Assembly: GCA_004151065.3 (NCBI GenBank)
Contig: NWUY0300039703.1
Location: 1-12,329, forward strand
DNA from: Larix sibirica
Lineage: Eukaryota > Streptophyta > Pinopsida > Pinales > Pinaceae
Reading direction: 5' to 3'
Length of the DNA stretch: 12,329 nucleotides
The translations under genes were made by a program, and so were the position numbers. The notes under the pieces were generated by a model, which worked only from the letters and a program-made list of their open reading frames with translations, searched no databases and was not told where the DNA came from. Positions 8,410-12,329 of the stretch are shown here, piece after piece; within the stretch, counting starts at the first letter, position 1, and the number at the start of each line of letters is the position of its first letter.

Positions 8410-8844
8410 TACTGCATAATGGATCCCATAGCTAGTGGTACCTTTGACATATGTGAGGATGCGCTTGGAAGCTTTCCAATGCAACTCATGTGGTCCTGCA
8501 TGTATCTGGAAACTGATCCCACTTCATACAAGATATCTAGATGTGAGTGAGCGAGATATAGGAGACTCCCCACTCACTGAAAATACTTGGTGCATTCAAC
8601 CAATGGTGTATCCCCACCGCCTCGAGATTTACCCTGGATAATAAAGGTGTGGTTGTTGGCTTGCATCCAATCATGTGAAATATAACCAAGAGATCTCCTA
8701 CATACTTTGACTAAGCCATCTTGATCCCTGAATCATCATGGTTGATTTCAAAACCAAGAAATAAGTGTAATAGACCCATGTTTGTCATGGTGAACCTATC
8801 ATACAAAGTTGTTTTGACCATAGCAATGGAAGTGACCGTACTAC
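8410..8844 (-). pseudogene. Copia reverse transcriptase, thumb/connection part with frameshifts
   Basis: Downstream of the YVDD box the minus strand is readable only in pieces that switch frame. The first is TTLYDRFTMTNMGLLHLFLG, then FEINHDDSGIKMA, a TAG, and SKYVGDLL. Next, after a TGA, comes VGSLLYLAHSHLDILYEVGS with VSRYMQ (about 8604-8489). After another frameshift it reads HELHWKASKRILTYVKGTTS with YGIHYAVG (about 8490-8405). The order and character match the conserved stretch between RT and RNase H in copia polyproteins, including the VSRYMQ...HELHWKA segment. At least two frameshifts and several stops make it non-functional. The MAxSKY stop is consistent with a CAG to TAG change. Confidence 0.85.
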
Positions 8845-9376
8845 CTATGTGCTTAGTAGATCATCTACATAGAGCACTATAATCAATATAGAATAAGAAG
8901 TTCTCAACATATGAACATTTGGATCATATTTGCATCGAATGAAATTTTGAGAGAGTAAGTAAGGATCTATTTTAGCATACCATGCTCTAGATTCTTGCTT
9001 GAGACCATAGAGAGACTTCTTGAGTCTGCAAACTAGTGATGAATTATGTACATTCCCTTGCGGCTGCTCCATATAGATTTCCTCTTTGAGATTACCATGA
9101 AGAAGGAATTCGTCACATCCATGTGGTGGATGCAATGGTGAGAGCTAACCGAATGTAATCCATTTTTTCCACTGGAGAAAATGTTTCATTGTAACCGATC
9201 CCATGAACTTGTTGAAATCCTTTGGCCACCAATCTTGCTTTATACCTACTCACAAGTCCATTTGTTGCTTTATTTGTCTTGTAGACCCACTTGCATCTAA
9301 CAAGCTTTCGATCTGATGAAATATGAACCAAGTCCCATGTTTGGTTCTTGATGAGGGAGTTGTATTCCTCATTCAT
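8845..9376 (-). pseudogene. Copia reverse transcriptase (RVT_2) fingers and palm
   Basis: This is the core of the RNA-dependent DNA polymerase of the element. The first block (9376-9113) contains NQTWDLV, SDRKLVRCKWVYKTNKA and SRYKARLVAKGFQQVHGI, a run typical of copia RT. The second block (9135-8845, another frame) contains LKEEIYMEQPQG, SSLVCRLKKSLYGLKQ, RAWYAKIDPYLLSQNF and ends IVLYVDDLLST. The catalytic YVDD box is intact at 8871-8860. The first catalytic Asp (MDV motif, GAT 9119-9117) lies in the third frame, so two frameshifts flank it within about 45 bp. The frame closes at TAG just after YVDDLLST. No full-length product can be made. Confidence 0.93.
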
Positions 9377-9705
9377 GGTTGCTTCCTAGTAAGGAGCCTC
9401 TACATATGATCTTGTCCTCCTCTGATTTGCAGGATCACCCTCTCCTTGTAGGGTGGATTATGCCAATTTGGGTATTGGATCTGGATCTTCACATGCATGG
9501 TCATCATATTTAGAATCAAATTTGGAAATCAGATCTGAAATCCGATATGAGTGACAGGATGCATAATCTCTTAGATCTTCTACAAGAGGAAGCACAAAGG
9601 TTTGTGCATGTTGTTCTTATTGTGCATGCAAAGGACTTTCATCAAACCCAACACTCCTTTCAATGAACAAATTTTATGTTGAACTACCTATCAATATGTA
9701 TCTTT
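9377..9705 (-). pseudogene. Copia integrase-RT linker, decayed
   Basis: Between the end of the integrase region and RT the minus strand carries the variable linker. Readable fragments include SVGFDESPLHAQ, QTFVLPLVEDLRDYA and GEGDPANQRRTRSY in shifting frames with stops, one at TAA directly after GYPKM. This part of copia polyproteins is poorly conserved, so little can be said beyond position and general acidic, proline-containing character. The right-hand edge of the 886-bp duplicated block begins inside it (9618). Confidence 0.65.
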
Positions 9706-9947
9706 TTACATCTTCGGATAACCCATAAACATGCACTCTATGCTTTGAGGATCCAAATCCTTCCTCTTTTCTGAAGTTATGTGTGCCCATGCTTGAGATC
9801 CAAAAATGCAGAAGTGTGTGACTTCCAACTTCATGCTGCTCCAAGCTTCAAAAGGTGTCTTTCCTTTCACATATTTGTGAGGAGGCCTATTTTGAATGTA
9901 CGTGGCACAGTTGATTGCTTCAGGCCAAATAATTTGTGCCAAAGTCT
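9706..9947 (-). pseudogene. Copia integrase C-terminal part, left copy (core deleted)
   Basis: The minus-strand frame contains IIWPEAINCATYIQNRPP, KGKTPFEAWSS, HFCIFGSQAWAHI and SIECMFMGYPKM. This is the end of the copia integrase catalytic domain and the following conserved block of about 70 residues. Upstream the zinc-binding HHCC domain and the DDE core are absent: the sequence passes directly from RLWHKLFG (GAG-pre-integrase, another frame) into this block within 9947-9923. Integrase function, insertion of cDNA into the genome, is therefore lost. The block is repeated at 10593-10834, probably by assembly. Confidence 0.88.
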
Positions 9948-10502
9948 ACAAGCATCATTAGCATGGGCTAGTAGCAACGTGGAATCAAATTTAGGAATAA
10001 ATTAAGAGAATGTATACAATCTAGATTGACGATTTACCTCACCAACAACAATTCGGGATTTATTTTCCATGTCAAATATGGTCACTGAATCTGGGGTGAA
10101 TTCAACACTCTTTCCCTTTCCTGCATGTGTTATTTGGTGAACAAAGAGTATATTTACGGAGAGTTCTAAAACATGCAAGACATTATCAAAACTTCCAATT
10201 TTGAGATCAACTCTCCCTTGTTCATAAACTTTTTTCTTGAGAATTGTCTACCATTAGACTCTAGGAGTACCCGAGCATGATTTTAAATATGAAAGGACAT
10301 ATTTTGTGGCTCCCATGTGGTGTGATGATCTTGAATCAATGATCCATGCATCTTCCAAAGAACTAATTGCAATTAAATCATGTGCATTACCTCTATTTTA
10401 TGGTGCATTTTCTCTCGGCTTCTTCTTGGAATTCTATGGAATGCAGTCACCAAGATTGTTCTACTGGAGTGTTTGTGCCATGAGGTCAATGGATTTAAAC
10501 AT
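9948..10502 (-). pseudogene. Copia protease and GAG-pre-integrase, left copy
   Basis: This is the same sequence as 10835-11389. The minus strand reads HDLIAISSLEDAWIIDSRSS with HHM, then GRVDLKIGSFDNVLHVLELS, VEFTPDSVTIFDME, VGEVNRQSRLYTFS and CRLWHKLFG. The protease active-site region is at 10337-10314. The family keeps D-S/T-G at the active site and here it is DSR, so protease would be inactive even without the stops. If the duplication is an assembly artefact this copy is not a separate biological feature. Confidence 0.85.
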
Positions 10503-10503
10503 G

Positions 10504-10504
10504 N
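10504..10504. other. Single ambiguous base (N), probable contig join
   Basis: This is the only N in the window. It sits exactly between the two 886-bp copies, which is the signature expected when two overlapping contigs are abutted with a placeholder base instead of being merged. Confidence 0.9.
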
Positions 10505-10592
10505 TATTGTGCATGCAAAGGACTTTCATCAAACCCAACACTCCTTTCAATGAACAAATTTTATGTTGAACTACCTATCAATATGTATCTTT

Positions 10593-10834
10593 TTACATCT
10601 TCGGATAACCCATAAACATGCACTCTATGCTCTGTGGCTCCAAATCCTTCCTCTTTTCTGATGTTATGTGTGCCCATGCTTGAGATCCAAAAATGCAGAA
10701 GTGTGTGACTTCCAACTTCATGCTGCTCCAAGCTTCAAAAGGTGTCTTTCCTTTCACATATTTGTGAGGAGGCCTATTTTGAATGTACGTGGCACAGTTG
10801 ATTGCTTCAGGCCAAATAATTTGTGCCAAAGTCT
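10593..10834 (-). pseudogene. Copia integrase C-terminal part, right copy (core deleted)
   Basis: This matches the left copy at 9706-9947 except for one residue: KDLEPQS here against KDLDPQS there. The other three nucleotide differences are silent. The same integrase-core deletion is present, with RLWHKLFG and IIWPEA overlapping in two frames near 10810-10834. That both copies share the deletion shows it was fixed before the duplication arose, or that they are one locus counted twice. Confidence 0.88.
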
Positions 10835-11347
10835 ACAAGCATCATTAGCATGGGCTAGTAGCAACGTGGAATCAAATTTAGGAATAAATTAAGAGAATGT
10901 ATACAATCTAGATTGACGATTTACCTCACCAACAACAATTCGGGATTTATTTTCCATGTCAAATATGGTCACTGAATCTGGGGTGAATTCAACACTCTTT
11001 CCCTTTCCTGCATGTGTTATTTGGTGAACAAAGAGTATATTTACGGAGAGTTCTAAAACATGCAAGACATTATCAAAACTTCCAATTTTGAGATCAACTC
11101 TCCCTTGTTCATAAACTTTTTTCTTGAGAATTGTCTACCATTAGACTCTAGGAGTACCCGAGCATGATTTTAAATATGAAAGGACATATTTTGTGGCTCC
11201 CATGTGGTGTGATGATCTTGAATCAATGATCCATGCATCTTCCAAAGAACTAATTGCAATTAAATCATGTGCATTACCTCTATTTTATGGTGCATTTTCT
11301 CTCGGCTTCTTCTTGGAATTCTATGGAATGCAGTCACCAAGATTGTT
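10835..11347 (-). pseudogene. Copia protease and GAG-pre-integrase, right copy
   Basis: This continues in the same frame as gag after the TAG at 11350-11348. Protease would cut the polyprotein, and the GAG-pre-integrase segment precedes integrase. Stops interrupt the frame after QTLQ, CIP, ENAP, TPRV, one codon later, and after YTFS (six in all). The protease core reads DAWIIDSRSSHHM (active-site triplet DSR, 11224-11216), with Gly replaced by Arg. Downstream, GRVDLKIGSFDNVLHVLELS, ITHAGKGKSVEFTPDSV, VGEVNRQSRLYTFS and CRLWHKLFG follow in the usual order. The single continuous gag-pol frame is normal for plant copia elements. Confidence 0.88.
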
Positions 11348-12202
11348 CTACTGGAGTGTTTGTGCCATGAGGTCAATGGATTTAAACATGCAATAGGATT
11401 TAGGATGATAACCTCGATTGTAATAGCCACACTTCGATTTCCCTTTCTTTCCTTTTCCTACTTTTGAGCTAGAAGATTCATCAGAGGGTTTGAAGTTGCC
11501 TCCCTTTATTGGATCGGGATCCTTCTTTCTCTTTGATTTCTGCTTGAATTTGGAGTTAGTGTTTCGACTTTCATGCATAACAAGTGCATGGGATTTGATG
11601 TTTTTAAGTGTTCCCATCATGATGAGCTTGTCTTGCTTATGTATCAGGGACTCAATGAATGCATCCAATTTGGGCATTCTCCAAGTTGCACCCGATGTGA
11701 TCCTTATTGTGTAAAATGCAAAGACAAAGACAACATAGTCTAAACCCAACTTTGATAAGATAACAAGCATTAATTGATTTTCTTGTGTTGATTTATAAAT
11801 CCCGCATCCTTTGAGTTGGAGCAATAGTGCTTTGAACCACGTGAAAAAGTCTTGAATATTCTTGAAATTGCTTGGATCTAATGAGTTTAACTCATTCTCA
11901 AGAATGTGACCACACATTTCATCTTGTTTTTCAGAGAGTGTCTCCAAATAAGTCCAAAAATCGTTTGGAGTGGTGGATGATTCAACATGAAACAATAATT
12001 ATGGAGAGATAGTCAAGAAAAGGAGACCGGAAGCTTCGTCCATGCGGTTGAAATATTCTACTTTCTCAATGGCGAATTTAGGGTTTGTTTATGTTCCCAT
12101 TGGTATTTGATATAAGCCTCTTCTTTTGAGTTGAAGTAGAATATTTGGCTTCCATTCAAAATAGTTGTATGGCGTAAGAATGGTTGATGGCGAACAATCC
12201 AT
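11348..12202 (-). pseudogene. Copia gag (UBN2-type capsid plus zinc knuckle), two internal stops
   Basis: Gag forms the virus-like particle and binds the RNA genome. The start is taken at ATG 12202-12200 (MDCSPSTILTPYNYFEW), the ATG in frame with the rest and a short leader after the PBS. Two TAA codons interrupt it (12091-12089 and 12001-11999). From there 215 codons are open. They include the capsid-like TPNDFWTYLETLSEKQDEMC, GHILENELNSLDP and KMxxLDAF-type segments, then a basic, Lys/Ser-rich tail, and near the end a zinc knuckle, KCGYYNRGYHPKSYC. The canonical C-x2-C-x4-H-x4-C pattern has lost its second Cys to Tyr (TAC, 11422-11420). The last Cys codon spans 11392-11390, the edge of the duplicated block. 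The frame closes with TAG at 11350-11348 and pol follows in frame. Confidence 0.9.
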
Positions 12203-12272
12203 CCATTGGCATTGCTTCAATATTCTATACTTCCAATAGAGAATTTGTGTGTCTTCTTCCTCGCACCCACGG

Positions 12273-12284
12273 GCTCTGATACCA
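12273..12284 (-). other. Primer-binding site (initiator Met-tRNA type)
   Basis: The minus strand reads TGGTATCAGAGC directly after the CACA end of the LTR, with no spacer, and continues CCGTGGG. This is the standard PBS of plant copia elements, complementary to the 3' end of initiator methionine tRNA, which primes minus-strand synthesis. Confidence 0.95.
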
Positions 12285-12329
12285 TGTGAAATTGGAGTGA
12301 AACCTGCATGGAGAATCTAGCTAGCAACA
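12285..12329 (-). repeat. 5' LTR, 3' terminal 45 bp (cut by window edge)
   Basis: This aligns with 7504-7548 at 41 of 45 positions. The four differences are at 12299, 12306, 12310 and 12324, and in three of them this copy has G where the left copy has A. The rest of the LTR, its target-site duplication and the other half of the interrupted RNase H relic should follow to the right. Confidence 0.92.

Larger units (their letters stand above)
9618..10503. repeat. 886-bp duplicated block, left copy
   Basis: The block aligns without gaps to 10505-11390 (offset 887). By eye only four positions differ (9745, 9748, 9751 and 9775), all within 31 bp. It begins in the integrase-RT linker and ends with the bases of the zinc-knuckle end (…AAACATG), directly against the N. 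Most likely it is the end of one assembly contig. Confidence 0.95.
10505..11390. repeat. 886-bp duplicated block, right copy
   Basis: This is the partner of 9618-10503. It starts TATTGTGCATGCAAAGG directly after the N and continues without a break into gag at 11391. The four differing bases are at 10632, 10635, 10638 and 10662. It is likely the start of the second contig. Confidence 0.95.
7504..12329 (-). mobile_element. Degenerate Ty1/copia LTR retrotransposon, 5' LTR cut by window edge
   Basis: Read on the minus strand, the order is LTR end, PBS, gag, protease, GAG-pre-integrase, integrase C-terminus, reverse transcriptase, RNase H, PPT, LTR. Integrase before reverse transcriptase is diagnostic of copia rather than gypsy. 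The left outer end starts TGTGAAATTGGAG, and the same sequence recurs at 12285 next to the PBS, so both LTR ends are anchored. All coding regions are broken, so the element is non-autonomous and long dead. It landed in an RNase H relic of another retroelement (7178-7503). The apparent internal length is inflated by 887 bp because of the duplicated block around the N at 10504. Most of the 5' LTR lies beyond 12329. Confidence 0.93.

Noticed and set aside
8195-8641. Plus-strand open frames of 66 and 68 codons
   Set aside because: Both are antisense shadows of the copia RNase H and RT connection region.
9781-10005. Plus-strand open frame of 74 codons (and its twin at 10668-10892)
   Set aside because: It is the antisense shadow of the integrase C-terminal block. 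The minus-strand reading has clear family motifs.
10306-10569. Plus-strand open frame running through the N (and its twin at 11193-11396)
   Set aside because: It is antisense to protease, crosses an ambiguous base, and has no family resemblance.

Overview
This is AT-rich nuclear DNA from a plant. The evidence is a decayed Ty1/copia retrotransposon of the land-plant type, whose primer-binding site matches plant initiator methionine tRNA, inserted in a second, older retroelement relic. There are no operons, no densely packed ORFs and no convincing host gene. The organism is probably a seed plant with a large, repeat-rich genome. The species cannot be read from the window.

Layout, left to right. 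Positions 1-7177 are AT-rich intergenic DNA. They hold two short unassigned open frames (1061-1255 and 4560-4712), three short tandem duplications (50-bp, 31-bp and 88-bp units), a decayed array of about 46-bp units (2370-3100), a possible scrap of copia reverse transcriptase (3164-3301), a diverged pair of direct repeats (5506-5615 and 5985-6090) and a less AT-rich patch (6470-6670). Positions 7178-7503 (+) are the start of an RNase H domain of the LINE/RVT_3 type, cut off abruptly at 7503.

Positions 7504-12329 (-) are one copia element that runs off the right edge. Read on the minus strand it has the end of the 5' LTR (12329-12285), a PBS (12284-12273), gag (12202-11348), protease and GAG-pre-integrase, the C-terminal end of integrase, reverse transcriptase, part of RNase H, a PPT (8102-8095) and a 3' LTR (8094-7504). 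All its coding parts are dead: they carry many stops and frameshifts, a deleted integrase core, altered protease and zinc-knuckle residues, and a truncated RNase H. Gag and pol lie in one frame, as usual for plant copia elements, so one polyprotein would once have supplied capsid, protease, integrase and reverse transcriptase.

The most important point for a user is at 10504. A single N separates two 886-bp blocks (9618-10503 and 10505-11390) that are identical except for four clustered positions. Removing one block restores the normal gag-PR-IN-RT order, so this is most likely an unmerged contig overlap and not a biological duplication. I found no new biological system. The interesting content is the nested insertion, the assembly artefact, and the pattern of decay.
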